Below are positions 10,300-21,520 of a stretch of 64,000 nt of DNA, piece by piece. The notes under the pieces are model-generated. The model made no database searches. It was not told the DNA's origin and worked only from the letters and a program-made list of their open reading frames with translations. Position 1 is the stretch's first letter; the number at the start of each line of letters is the position of its first letter. The position numbers and the translations under genes are program-made. Source of the stretch: Ceratopteris richardii (Eukaryota; Streptophyta; Polypodiopsida; Polypodiales; Pteridaceae); NCBI GenBank assembly GCA_020310875.1, contig CM035413.1:160502306-160566305 (forward strand). Reading direction: 5' to 3'.

Positions 10300-10745
10300 G
10301 AGCTTGAAAAGGAAGCGATTGAGGGGACCATCTGAAAACAAGAACAAGTCTAAGCATCAGAAACATGATGGTGATGTTGAGCATCGTGAAGCAGAGAGGT
10401 ACTTGAAAGCCAAAATGAGGAAACACATGACAACGAAGATATTGATTTTTCCAATCTGGAGAAGCATCTTGGTGCTTTCAGATTACTAGCAGGGGATGCT
10501 GATGTTGATCTTTTACGAGGTCTTTTGACAAATTATATCAAAGGAGATACAAAAGATTCCAAACCTATAGTGCTTCCTGCAGATTCAGATAAATTACATC
10601 GCACGGAAATTCACATTTTTTAGGTTTTCCGTTTTGGTCATGGATACAGTGGATGGGCCTGATTCTAGTAGCAAGTGTGTGCGTGTACGGTTTTGGGATC
10701 AAAGAAGCGAACGGCAGGACGGATGAGTTTTTTCGTTTGTGCCGC
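10300..10745 (+). pseudogene. Captured host-gene fragment, TruD/PUS7-like pseudouridine synthase, in LTR 2
   Basis: On the sense strand three reading frames in turn give protein-like sequence. The first is a Lys-rich stretch beginning LKRKRLRGPSENKNK. A second, from about 10417, includes LGAFRLLAGDADVDLL and ends LPADSDKLHRTEIH. A third reads DTVDGPDSSSKCVRVRF. The order and the DK-HRTE-H / DTVDGPDSSSKC signatures resemble my memory of the N-terminal part of plant PUS7-type (TruD family) tRNA pseudouridine synthases. Two frame changes and a lost intron context make it a non-functional fragment. It looks like a gene piece picked up by an ancestor of the element and now copied with each LTR. 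Confidence 0.5.
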
Positions 10746-11633
10746 TGGCTGAGACAGGTTCCAAGGGAAGAGACCCGTCACTAGCTTCGAGAAGTCTAGT
10801 GGAATGTTCTATGTTAACAGAAGAGCTTTTTACGTTCTGGGAGGTTCTTGAGGAGTCTCGTGCGAAATGGTTAATTCCGGAAGTGCTGGACGACAACCCT
10901 GGCAGACTGTGGCTGTGACTATTGCGCAACAGGGTTCCTAACCCCTTTCCATGCGCAAAGCTCAATAATGATATGCGTGAGGAGATAGCCAATTACTTGC
11001 CGTCAAATGAGGATTTTAGATTATCCTGGGAAACTGAAGCAAAAAGCATCCTTTGTTGGAACTGAAGGACGGTGCTGATCAACCAAGTCGTCGGTAAAAG
11101 GAGTTTGAAGGTCTGAAATGATAATGACAGCGAAGGGTTCAGATGTTTCACCGATAAACTTATACGCGATGAAGTATGCTTATGGGCTTGAAACAGGTAT
11201 GGAGAATGACCTTGAGAGCTATGAATGTTTACTGTGAGCATCGTTACATCCTGCAAACATCTAATTTCCATGTTTATTTGGTTGTTTTCATTATCTATGG
11301 GTAGTTCTTATACATCTTGATAACTTTGTTTACATTCTATCAATATCTCTGAGCCATAAGCTCGACAACGACTTTCACAGTACATATGTTTCTTTCTCTC
11401 CCGAGTAGAATAAAAATGTTTATGTTATTACGCACTGGTGCGCCTTTTATTTCGAGACATCTCATACAGCTTGAAATTTATTCTCCTTGGACGGGTTTCA
11501 TTCCTTGTGTTCGTTGAATTGTCAGGGAAAGCATGATGAAACTGATCTTATAATTCCAATCTGAGATTGTTGTTTGCCGTTGTTTTACTGAACAAAGCTT
11601 TTTTATGTGTATTGCGCGTTGTAAGATCTTTAG

Positions 11634-11840
11634 TTTAACTTTTCAGAGATAAAACTGCTGAGGTTTCTAGAAAAACTACTGCATGATTTGGATTTCATAG
11701 TGAATGGTTGTGCTTTGACATGGAGAAATTTGGACTTCAATACTCTGTGCTTTTTTACAAGGTCTCTGTCTGAATTGTTTTTCATAATAGAATTAATACT
11801 CGTAGACAATAAGACGTCCTATGTAGTTATCATAATGTGA
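11634..11840 (+). other. Short open stretch after a splice-acceptor-like site in LTR 2
   Basis: After a TTTTCAG acceptor-like sequence the + strand stays open for 68 codons, with a composition that looks like coding sequence (LLRFLEKLLHDLDFI). It may be a second exon remnant of captured host sequence. I recognise no family and chance is possible. Copies are at about 23284-23490 and 34812-35018. Confidence 0.25.
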
Positions 11841-13141
11841 ATATTGGAATCAAATGGTTAGTAGTAGAGGTCGACATCGTTATCGTTGCAACATAGTGCG
11901 TGCCAAAGATCATTCATCCTATCTTATGTGCCTTCTCTCTTTGCTAATATTTGTTTAGTTTCACGGTCAAGACTGCTCTAAAGTGAGGCTGCGCTACCCA
12001 ATTCAACGTAATTTAGTTCCTCCATCATAAATCTAGTCTTAGCATAGTCTATTTTGATGTTCAATGAGGATGCGGGGAATGAAAAACATCAAGTGGCATT
12101 TACGAAGTTCTGTTCATTTTTTTTTCTCTTAAGTTAGACTGGTTATTATGAAAGGATTTTTCCCGTTTCCACCAATAAGTATGCGCTCCTATACCAATGT
12201 AAATGAGATTGAAGTTATGTTAAGTCCTACAATGTTCCTGCCAATAATCTTCCCAAGGTCTTATTAGGACTCGGCGAGGAAGGAATTAACACATCATGAA
12301 TTTTTTTTTTTGAAGCAAGGGTAACTTAAATCCAATACCATCGAAGTAGGAAGTGTGCTCCGGCTCTTGGTGTATTTGAACCAAACCCACCCTTATCTGT
12401 CATGATTTTTGAAGTGTTGGTTTATGTTCGCTTATCAATCTGTATACTGTATCGGTTATGCATTTACAGTTTGACTTTTCCTGCGAGAACGAACTAATGC
12501 AAAGGATGATACTCGGAACTTATCAATACAGTTTGCGGTTTATGAACCTCTGAAAAATTTTGTCTATATGCATACAGAGGTGACATATCTAGTAAATGGG
12601 AGCTTCTATAGAAGGCATATGTGTGACATCGTAATTCCTTCTTGCTAAATATATTTAAGACTTTGAAGTGATTCTAAATAACTTGATCATCAAACTCAAT
12701 GCAATATACTTGTCTGTACACGATTGGGAAACACGACTCTCTTTTTATCTAAAGCAATAACTATCATGTATGCATGCATCGTTATATACTGTTGTCGATT
12801 GTTGCTACTATAGCATCCATCAATGGGTTCTCTACGATATCTGCAGGTGGTTTGCTACTTCGTGTTGTAGGTAGGCTCATATGTGATATATAAAGTCCTA
12901 GTTTGGAGTTGGACAATTTAGATGCACTATGATAGAGTGACCGAATAGAACCCTCCTTGGAAAGAAGAACCTCCGCTACAAGGTCTCCTGCTGAACTATG
13001 GATATCATAACGACATAAGTGGAATCTGAATCGTTCGTTCTTCAACACTTTGATATATCTATATGCTAAAAAGGAGTGATACGCATGGGTAACCATACTC
13101 ATTCAATTTCTCCTTCCTTTCCATGAAATCGACGACATACC

Positions 13142-13159
13142 TGGTGAACCCGACGTGAA
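13142..13159 (+). promoter_or_regulatory. Primer binding site, copy 2
   Basis: This is the same 18-nt tRNA-Trp-type sequence as copy 1, 4 nt after LTR 2. Confidence 0.8.
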
Positions 13160-13235
13160 AGGAGGAGAGTGTAGAGATCCTGATCCTAGTTTAAAGAGTG
13201 GTGCAGTTGAGTGAGCTCATTGTGCTTGACCATTT

Positions 13236-15655
13236 ATGGGCGACGCAACGATGGATGTTATAACCCAACTTTTGCGCTTTCAGCAGGACGAGAAAAGACG
13301 AAGTGCCATTTAGGCATTTCATGAGCGAGTAGTCAGAAGAAGTGGATATTTCAGTGGTAAAAATGTTACTCGTTTTTGCAAGGAATATGAATTGGAGGCA
13401 CGATACCTTGGTACGGGTCTAACACCATTAAGTGATCAAGAATTAATAGACAATTTTGTATACATTTCAGAATTACATTTGCGTGACCGACTAGTTGTGG
13501 ATGCACCTCGACTAGTTATAGAAGGGCAAATAAGATGGTCACAATACAAGATGATACTCATAAGGATGTTTGCACTGGATGACGAAGATAAAGTGACTAG
13601 ATCCACATTTCTAAAGTGGATACATAAACCAAAAGATCAATCTATTCTAGATATAAAAAGGGAGTTTGATCAGCAATTTGCAGACTTATCTGATTATGAT
13701 AGGAGGGCTATAGATCAAGAAAAGGTATCCTTGTTTCTCCGGGCTATAGATTTGAAAGCCCGAGAAGAAATTTTTCCACAATTACAACAGATAGGAACTG
13801 AGTCTGGTCTTACCGAAGACTGGGGTAATGTAGATGAAGCTGTTAGAGGATATGTAGAAAAGCAAAGAACTTTGTCTAAGTTCATGCAGAGCTGGCATGA
13901 TGATATGCAAGAAGAACAAGCTCAGGCTGTTCAGCAACCTGTACAGAACCCTCAGGTAAACCTACCAACACCAAAGGATGTTGTGCCCACTAATACAATG
14001 GAAGATATGTTTAAAAAGTTTAGTGACCTTACGATTCAAAGCATGAAGCAGATGATTGAATCTCAATCTTTACAAGCACCGGCACCTAAAAATCCAAAAG
14101 CTCCAGAAATTAAAAGATGTATTTGGTGTGACTCTTTGGAGCATAACAGATACTCGTGTGAGAGCTTCAAAGAAGCATTAGCAAAGAATTTGGTATTCGT
14201 TAAGGAAAAGATGATATATGACTCTAAGACTGGAGAAAAAGTAAACATTAATTTTGGTCGGGGAGGAATGAGAATATTCTTCCCTGGCGCATGCGAAAAT
14301 GTTGCTTCAACATCGCATACGTATGCATGTCAGGTAGTTGACGAAAATAATGATTTAGAACCGTGGTCTAAAGTAATAAAGTCCTTAGACCGCGGGAAGA
14401 TGCATCATGAAATTTTAAAAACAGCTAGTAATGAAATCCGAGGGGTAAGTGGATGGGATGATCCTGTAGATACTCTCTCGGTTGTTACATACCTATGCTC
14501 TTCGGTAGAGCATGAAGCAGTAGTGGAAGAGAAACGAAGAAGAACCAATGAGGGTGAAGAGGAGAAAAGAAGAACTAGGCGTCAAGTAGAAGCTTCACAT
14601 GAACAACCTCAAATACCAAACCAAAACCATCCAACACAAACAAACCAACCCACTCAAATAGATCCTCCATCACAACCAACAATAATTCAACCAAATAAAA
14701 TTCCGACTCAAGTCCAAATTCCTACTTCTGCTGAGATGCCAGTCTCTACCCATGATAATATTCCTCCTCAAGATCAAGAAATGCAACCTGTGAAAAAAGG
14801 ACAAGGAAGAGTGAGAAATCCCTCATATATGCTAAAATCGCACATAGAGCAAGCCACAAATCTTAAACAAGTTCTCGAGAAAAGAGTGCTCGATAGTGTA
14901 ATCGAATTTACACTTGGTGAGTTACTGGGAATAGCAAAAAGAGAATTTCTAGAAGTAATAATTGACCTCTTAAGAAGGAAACGACAACCAATAGCTGACA
15001 TGCAAGAGATTGAAAGAATGGATGAAGAGACTCCTATTCATACTGTGCAAGCGCAAGTACAAGATCTAAAAAATGTACTTGAACCAATTGAGACTAATGT
15101 TCAACCGTGCGTGCATGAGGAAATATCCTTGGAGAAGAATCCTTCCGACATAACCCCTTCGAGTTATTACACTAAAGATCATTGGGCTCGAGCCACAACT
15201 GAGACGTTGGTAAGATTAGAGAAAATTAGCACTCCAGTTGTCGCTCTTATTGATCATGGATCTGAAGTTAACTTGATGTCCAAAGATCTCTATATGAAGG
15301 GGAAATGGCAATAGACATGCAGCCTGGTTGGAGAATTAAGGCTGCGAACTCGATGCCAGGTGAATTGTTTGGTGCATGCCCGCAGGTTCTAGTTACAATT
15401 GGAGATGTCAGTGATTATCAAAATTTTTTCGTACAAGATCATTCTAGTTACTCATTGATTCTAGGGCAGCCATATATTACTGCCTTAAGAATGGAAACAA
15501 GAGTCTTAGAAGATGGATCGGCTTATGCGCGAATCCGTAGTAAGGATGGGAAAAAGGCAGTTCAATTCATGACGGTATGTGTAGATCATATCAAGAATAG
15601 AACTTCTCTTCGGACAAGACCTATTCCTGAAGAATACGAGGATCAAAGTTTTTAA
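13236..15655 (+). pseudogene. gag: gag-protease of element A, copy 2 (broken)
   Basis: The frame starts at the ATG at 13236. It carries TAG at 13311-13313, the same nonsense codon as copy 1. A single C is also missing near 15310 (AAATGGCAATAG where copy 3 has AAATGGCCAATAG), which ends the open stretch at 15314 just downstream of the protease active site. Between these lesions the sequence is open for 640 codons. Sharing the first stop with copy 1 but not copy 3 shows that the two gag regions have a common recent ancestor or exchanged sequence. Confidence 0.88.
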
Positions 15656-18600
15656 AGGAAGCTTTCATAAGTCGGGACTATGAAAGCTTGAAAGGTGAAA
15701 AGATCCCGAATGTAAATATGTTTATATCAAGTTTTATAGCACTTTCTTCGACAAATTCATTTCAGTTTCGTGTTTTTTCTGAGTTAAAAAAGTGGGAAAA
15801 AGAATACATAGCGGATCTTCAAAGAAACTTTCATGGATGTAGAGTGCTTAACTTCGACGAGGAAATCTCTGGAGTCTTTGATGAGATATCCTTTGCAGAC
15901 ACATTGTTTGATCTGCAAGAGTTAATTCAAGGAAAAAGGAGTGATTATGTGATTCAAACGCACTCTATTTCCATGTATAAGGAAATAGCAAAGTTTGAGC
16001 AAGATGAAATAGGTAAAGAAGTCTTCGTTGAAACAAAATACAAAACAATTGATAAAAAGATAAAGCCAGTCGCAGTTCCACTTCCTGAAGATAGTAATAA
16101 ACTTATGGATGATGTAAAATCTCAGCCACCTCTCAGAGATAAGAGAAAAATAGGCCATAAATTCACTAAAGAAACGCTCGAGCAAATTCAATTGGGGAAA
16201 GATGGTTTCCTCAGCGAAAAAGAGAAGAATGTATTCTCTCGGATGTTATTTAAGCATGGAAAAGCTTTTTCTTTCAATACCCAAGAAATTGGATGTGTAG
16301 ATCCATCTGTGGTGACACCTATGATAATTTTCACAATTCCACATGTACCTTGGAATCTCAGACCGATTCCAGTACCAAAAGCTCATATTTCAAAGCTAAT
16401 TGATCTGTTGAATGACAAAATTAGAATGGGGATTCTTGAGCCATCAAGTGCTCCTTATTCTAACCGTTGGTTTACTGTACCAAAAAAGAATGGGTCATTA
16501 AGATTTATCCAAGATCTATAGCCAGTGAATAAAGTGACAATTAGAAATATGGGAACTGGGCCTATTGTAGACGAATATGCAGAAGCTTTTGCAGGAAGAT
16601 CTATTTATTCAATGGGAGATTTGCACTCTGGATATGATCAATTCCAGCTAGCTCTCGAAAGCCGTGATTTGATGACTATGAGGACGCCACTTGGGCTTGT
16701 GCGCATGTGCACTTTGCCGCAAGGTGCCACGAACTCAGTGGCACATATGATGAATCGTATGCATAAAGTTCTTAGGGATTTTATTCCACATCTGACTATG
16801 CCATTCATTGATGATGTTCCTATTAAAGGCTGTGAAGAAAGAGATAGAGACGAGACTCTTGATGAGGATGGATGTAGGAATTTTGTTAAAAAGCACATAA
16901 CTGATTGTGAATCCATTCTTAGTCGGTTGGAAGAGGTTCATTTGACATTGTCTGCTGAAAAATCAGTATTTGGAGTGCAAGAGGTTTTAATTGTAGGAAG
17001 TTTATGTGGACCTAAAGGAAGGAAGCCATGTCCAAAGAAAGTAGATGCCATCCAACACATGAAAGAGGTCTGCTCCTCGATCATTGAAGTGAGGAGATTT
17101 CTTGGGGCATGTGTTTTCTATGTTGTATGGATTCCCCATTTTGCCCATATTGCTGACCCACTTTATCAATTGCTTAGGAAAGGGCAAAGATTTCAATGGA
17201 AAGATATCCATACTCAAGCTGTGAGAAAATTAAAAAAAGCACTTGCAGAAGCTCCATTGCTTAGAAAGGCTGATTATACTGATAATAAAGAAATTTATAT
17301 CACCATAGATACAAGTCCGACAGGTATAGGTTGGGCGATTGGCCAAGAGGATGATGAAGGAAAAAGATATGCAATTCGTTTCGGAGCTAAAGTTCTAAAT
17401 GTTCGCCAGAGAGGTTACCCTCAAATTAAGCGAGAGCTTTGGGGAATAGTGACTGCGCTAAAAAATGATAAAGAATATCTGATTGGGGCAAATGTGGTAG
17501 TAGAAACAGATTGTTTACCATTGTTGGGAATGATCGTGAATTGTTCCACTGCAGATATTGCCATGTTAAGATGGATAGCATATATTAAGTCGCTAAACCC
17601 TGAGTTTGTTCATATAGCTGGAAGGAATAATGTGGTGGCTGACATGCTATCACGAGCTATATATGAAAATGAAGACTCGATGACTTCTAATGATGAAGAG
17701 ATAGGCCTGGACTTTTATGCTTCACATGTACATAATCTAAGCCTAAATGAAGCATCTACTGGACTAAATAGAAAAGAGCCTAAGCGTCAAAATGAAAGGC
17801 TTGGAATTTGTACCGAGTCTTCAAAGGAAGTTCAAAATAGCTTAGGAAGAGGGAAAGATGACAGATGGATAAAAGAAGAACCTTACAAGATCCAAATAGG
17901 AATAACAGAAAGATTCAATGAAGACGAATATGAAAATGAGTGGAAGGAAATCGGGAGATATTTAAGTATGAAGTGTCCTGATCTTAGTTGGAGCAAAGAA
18001 AAATTTCGTACCATTCGAAGAAAGTCAAGCAATTATTTCTTGAAAGATGGATTACTCTGGAAGCGAAGGATTGGAATGGGAAAGATGCCCCAGCGAGTTG
18101 TAGGTTGTGAAGAATCGAGAGGAAGGATTATGCGCGAAATGCATAGCTCACTATGGGCCGGTCATAAAGGCTTTCAAGGAACTTATGAAAAGATAAGGGA
18201 AAGATACTGGTGGCCTGGGATGTATGTGGATACCCAAAACTACGTAGCCACTTGTAAACCTTGCCAGATGTACTCCAACGTTAGACACAGAGATGAATTA
18301 CATCCAACATATCCTCTTAATATTCACTATAAGTGGGTTGTTGATTTAGTTACAATGCCATTAGGGGTGCATCAGATGAGGTATATTGTATTAGCAAGGG
18401 AAGACCTAACAAATCATGTTGAAGGAAGAGCTCTAAGGACGAAAACTACAAGCAATGTATGCAAGTTTCTACTAGAAGACGTGTTTAATAGATTTGGTTA
18501 TGTGGAGAAAATAGTTGCCGATAAAGGTGAGCTTGATGCTCAGGAAGCTAAAGACTTCTTTAAAAAATATGGAATTCGATTATCACTCACCACTGCTTAC

Positions 18601-19302
18601 AATCCTGAAGCTAATGGAAAAATTGAGCGTGGTCATCCACCAATTATTAAAGCTTTGGCTAAGGCTTGTGAGGGGAAAATAAAGAATTGGCGAAATTACC
18701 TTCCATTTGCCCTTTGGGCAGATAGGATGACATACACTAGAACTACTGGATATATGCCAGCAGAATTAATGTATTGTCAAAAACCTATTTTGCCGACGGA
18801 GTCACATGCTTTAGCGTGGACTTCCTTGCCTTGGGAAGATGAGGTGTCAAGAGAAGATCTTCTAGCAGTGCGGATTCTTCAACTAGAAAGAGGAAAAAAT
18901 CTGGTAGAAGAAGCTGCATTTAAGCTTAGAGCTTCTAGAGAGAAAAATAAAATTGCATTTGACAAGTCCCACAGGTTAAGGCCAAAAAGGTTGAAGGAAG
19001 GAGACTGGGTACTTGTTTATGATAGCTCATTGAATACTCAATATGAGGCTCGAAGAAAACTGGTTAAGAGATGGTTTGGTCCCTATGTGGTATGTAAAGT
19101 TTTCGATAATGGAACATACTCACTTAGAGAATTAGATGGGACCAAGTTAAAGGATTTAATTGCTGGAAAAAGAGTTAAGCTCTTTAAAAGAAGAGAGAAT
19201 GAGAATTATGAGACGGTAATAAATGAAGACGAAGAAGAGGAAAGTGAAGAGGAAGGAAGTGAAAATGATAAAGATGAGGATATCAATAAGGAAAATGATT
19301 AA
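15652..19302 (+). pseudogene. pol: pol of element A, copy 2 (one nonsense codon)
   Basis: It is identical in layout to copy 3 pol but has TAG at 16519-16521 where the others have CAG, inside the RT fingers region just after RFIQDL. The 925 codons beyond are open through RT palm, RNase H and integrase. There is also a Thr-to-Ile change (ATCATTGAAG for ATCACTGAAG) after the RT thumb. Both are C-to-T changes. Confidence 0.88.
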
Positions 19303-19315
19303 AATAAATTATATC

Positions 19316-19502
19316 GTAAGATGATGTATATATATATATAAACATATATATATATATGTATGTATATAATAAAACCATGTAGACAAATAACAAGATATGA
19401 ATCCGTCTAGATGTTATAAATAAGTAAAGCAACAAATAAATTAAATGTATGTGTTTTACTTATTCATAAACTTCTATTAATACTAATTTTTGTTTCTTAC
19501 AG
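19316..19502 (+). other. Predicted intron between pol and ORF3, copy 2
   Basis: It has the same GTAAGA donor, TACTAAT branch site and TTACAG acceptor as copy 1. It is 2 nt shorter through the A/TA tract. Confidence 0.45.
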
Positions 19503-19588
19503 GGTACTGACGGAGATTTGTGATCAGACTATTAATAGGAAGTTTTTTTTAGGTTTGATTGGACTGTTTGACTATCTTAGGATCTGGA

Positions 19589-19996
19589 ATGGACAGTGAA
19601 GATTCCAATGATACATCCATTCCTGAGGGTAGCATTCCTGAAAGATTTAGAGAGACGTCAAGGAGTGTGCCTGAAGGGAGAACCTTAGATAGTTCTTTCA
19701 TATCAACTTACTTGCTCCCTACATCTGAAAATGAAGAAAGAATTCCTATAGAAGAGTTTGTTAAAGATCGTATCACTAGGGAGACCTTGATTTCATCATC
19801 AAATGAAAGAAGTATACTCAGGTATCGAAGGGCACGAACATATGGAGAAGATGATACTTCAGATGACCGTGAGTCATATATGGAAGTAGACCCAACAGCA
19901 CTTCTTGTATATAGTCGTGACTTAGCAGAATATGCAGAACTCTTACAACAGCTTGCCTTGTTCCGTAGGGAACGTGAAGGGGGTGAGACGTCTTAA
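19589..19996 (+). CDS. ORF3 of element A, copy 2
   Basis: This 135-codon frame, MDSEDSNDTSIPEG..., is open to TAA at 19996. The protein matches the copy 1 product with no visible change. Its gag and pol partners in this unit are both broken. Function unknown. Confidence 0.52.
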   Translation: MDSEDSNDTSIPEGSIPERFRETSRSVPEGRTLDSSFISTYLLPTSENEERIPIEEFVKDRITRETLISSSNERSILRYRRARTYGEDDTSDDRESYMEVDPTALLVYSRDLAEYAELLQQLALFRREREGGETS

Positions 19997-20718
19997 AGAT
20001 AAATTAAAATGTTGTATTAAAGATATGTGTAAATAATGTTTATTTTGAATCAAGTTAGGTTTTTTTTTATTATGAAGAATAAAGTCAGGGAAGATCCTCG
20101 GAGATCGGCAAGAAAATAAATATCAATGTATATAAATAAAGCCAGGTAATATTTTCCTTTTTGAATAATTGTTTTTATATAGATTCGTGTGAAATAAGCC
20201 TCTAATTTATGCAGGATGACCAAGTTCAAGTTTTTTTTCTAAAGAAAGAATGATTAAAGGCGACAAGCTCGAGCGGCTTCTGATTTTATACTGGTGAGAT
20301 GTTATTGTTTCAGTTTCTTTTCCTCTTATGTATATATGTGTATGTATGTATATATATATCCGTATGAAAAGACTACATGGGTTGGACATATGATATGTAA
20401 ATAAATGCATAATTAAGGAAAATTAAGTAGAACAAAAATCTCGTGCCACTAATTAGATTACATGTAATGTATAAGGACCAGGATTATATGAGTAAGGTTA
20501 GAAGATGGACTAGAACTTTCGAGAGCAAGACCTAGGAAGGTGAAGGGAAGACCTAGACTAAGTATCTGTATATAGTAGTGTTTACAAACACTTGATGAGT
20601 GAGACACTTCGACTTCTACTCTTGATCTCTCATCTGACCTAATCTTCAGACAGATTATATCTTGAGAAAAGAATTCTTATACCAGCCAACTATCTATATG
20701 TATGTGTATGTGTTGTTG

Positions 20719-21004
20719 GGTGCTGCGATGAGCTAGTAGGCGGGTGGAACTACCTTGGTCGGGTGATCAGGGCCACGAGCTGACGCTAGTTGTGTCGTAC
20801 GGCCTAACCTACATGTTGTTACGCGCTCATACGGGTTGATAGGCGGGTGGAGTCACTCTGACCGGGTGGTCAGAGCCACGAGCTGACGTTGATTTCGTAT
20901 GAGGCTGACATTGTGAATCGTGCGCTATGTCGGGTCGGTAGATGGGTGGGCTAAACCTGGCCGGGTGGTGAGGTCCACGAGTCGCATCCGATTTTGACAT
21001 AGGC
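20719..21004 (+). ncRNA. Triple hairpin repeat, copy 2
   Basis: The same three modules occur here; the middle inner stem starts CTCTGACC at 20856. In module 3 the 3' strand of the inner stem has a C-to-G change (GGTGAGGT) that breaks one pair, the only stem-disrupting change I noticed. A further change (ATTTTGACATAG) turns a C-G pair in the outer stem into a wobble pair. Confidence 0.58.
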
Positions 21005-21508
21005 CGAAAAGTGTGGAAAAATAAATAAATAAAAATAAAAGCAAAGATATAAAGATTGAGCTAGGATAAAGAATTAAAATAAAGAAAAACAGAATAAAAA
21101 TATGAGAAAAATAAGAAAAGGGTCTGAAGGGGCTTCAGATGATAGAAGATCAATAGGGAAGCCAGAAGCGAGTTTCATAAATCGAGTTAGTGAAGACTGG
21201 TATATGCAAATGCTTCGGATAGGCTACTAGATCTGACCGGGTCGAGTTAATGAAAGAGCTAAGAAGTTTTCGATTTACTCATATGATTTCTAGTCTAAGT
21301 GCATTAGTGTAATCTGATATGTTGTATGAGGTGTTTTTGTCTACCTCTCTTCTCTTAATGTATGCCAAGTTTAATGTGTTTTCAGATTTCACGCATCAAG
21401 TTAAAATTTTCTTTAAGTCCTGTTTATATGTTATGACTACTTGATACTCGTTCGTGTTTGTTGGTATGTATGCAGGTTAATTGGCACATCCGGAGGATGC
21501 ACAGGTTC

Positions 21509-21520
21509 GGAGGGGGTGGA
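21509..21520 (+). promoter_or_regulatory. Polypurine tract, copy 2
   Basis: GGAGGGGGTGGA lies immediately before LTR 3 and is identical to copy 1. Confidence 0.75.

Larger units (their letters stand above)
9872..13137 (+). mobile_element. LTR 2 of element A (3266 bp, complete)
   Basis: It starts TGTCGTC and ends GACGACA, a perfect 7-bp terminal inverted repeat. A polypurine tract lies on its left and the primer site begins 4 nt to its right. It serves as 3' LTR of copy 1 and 5' LTR of copy 2. It carries the pseudouridine-synthase-like fragment (10300-10745) and a TATA box at 12887. Compared with LTR 1 it has several C-to-T or G-to-A changes within the shared 1.4 kb. Confidence 0.88.

Noticed and set aside
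10699..10992. Reverse-strand open frame rich in Ser within LTRs 2-4
   Set aside because: It lies beside and partly opposite the captured-gene fragment, differs in length among copies because of a 1-nt indel, and shows no family signature.
1658..16521. Fungal-style repeat-induced point mutation as the cause of the stops
   Set aside because: There are far too few C-to-T changes for that process. Methylation-linked deamination in a plant is the simpler explanation.
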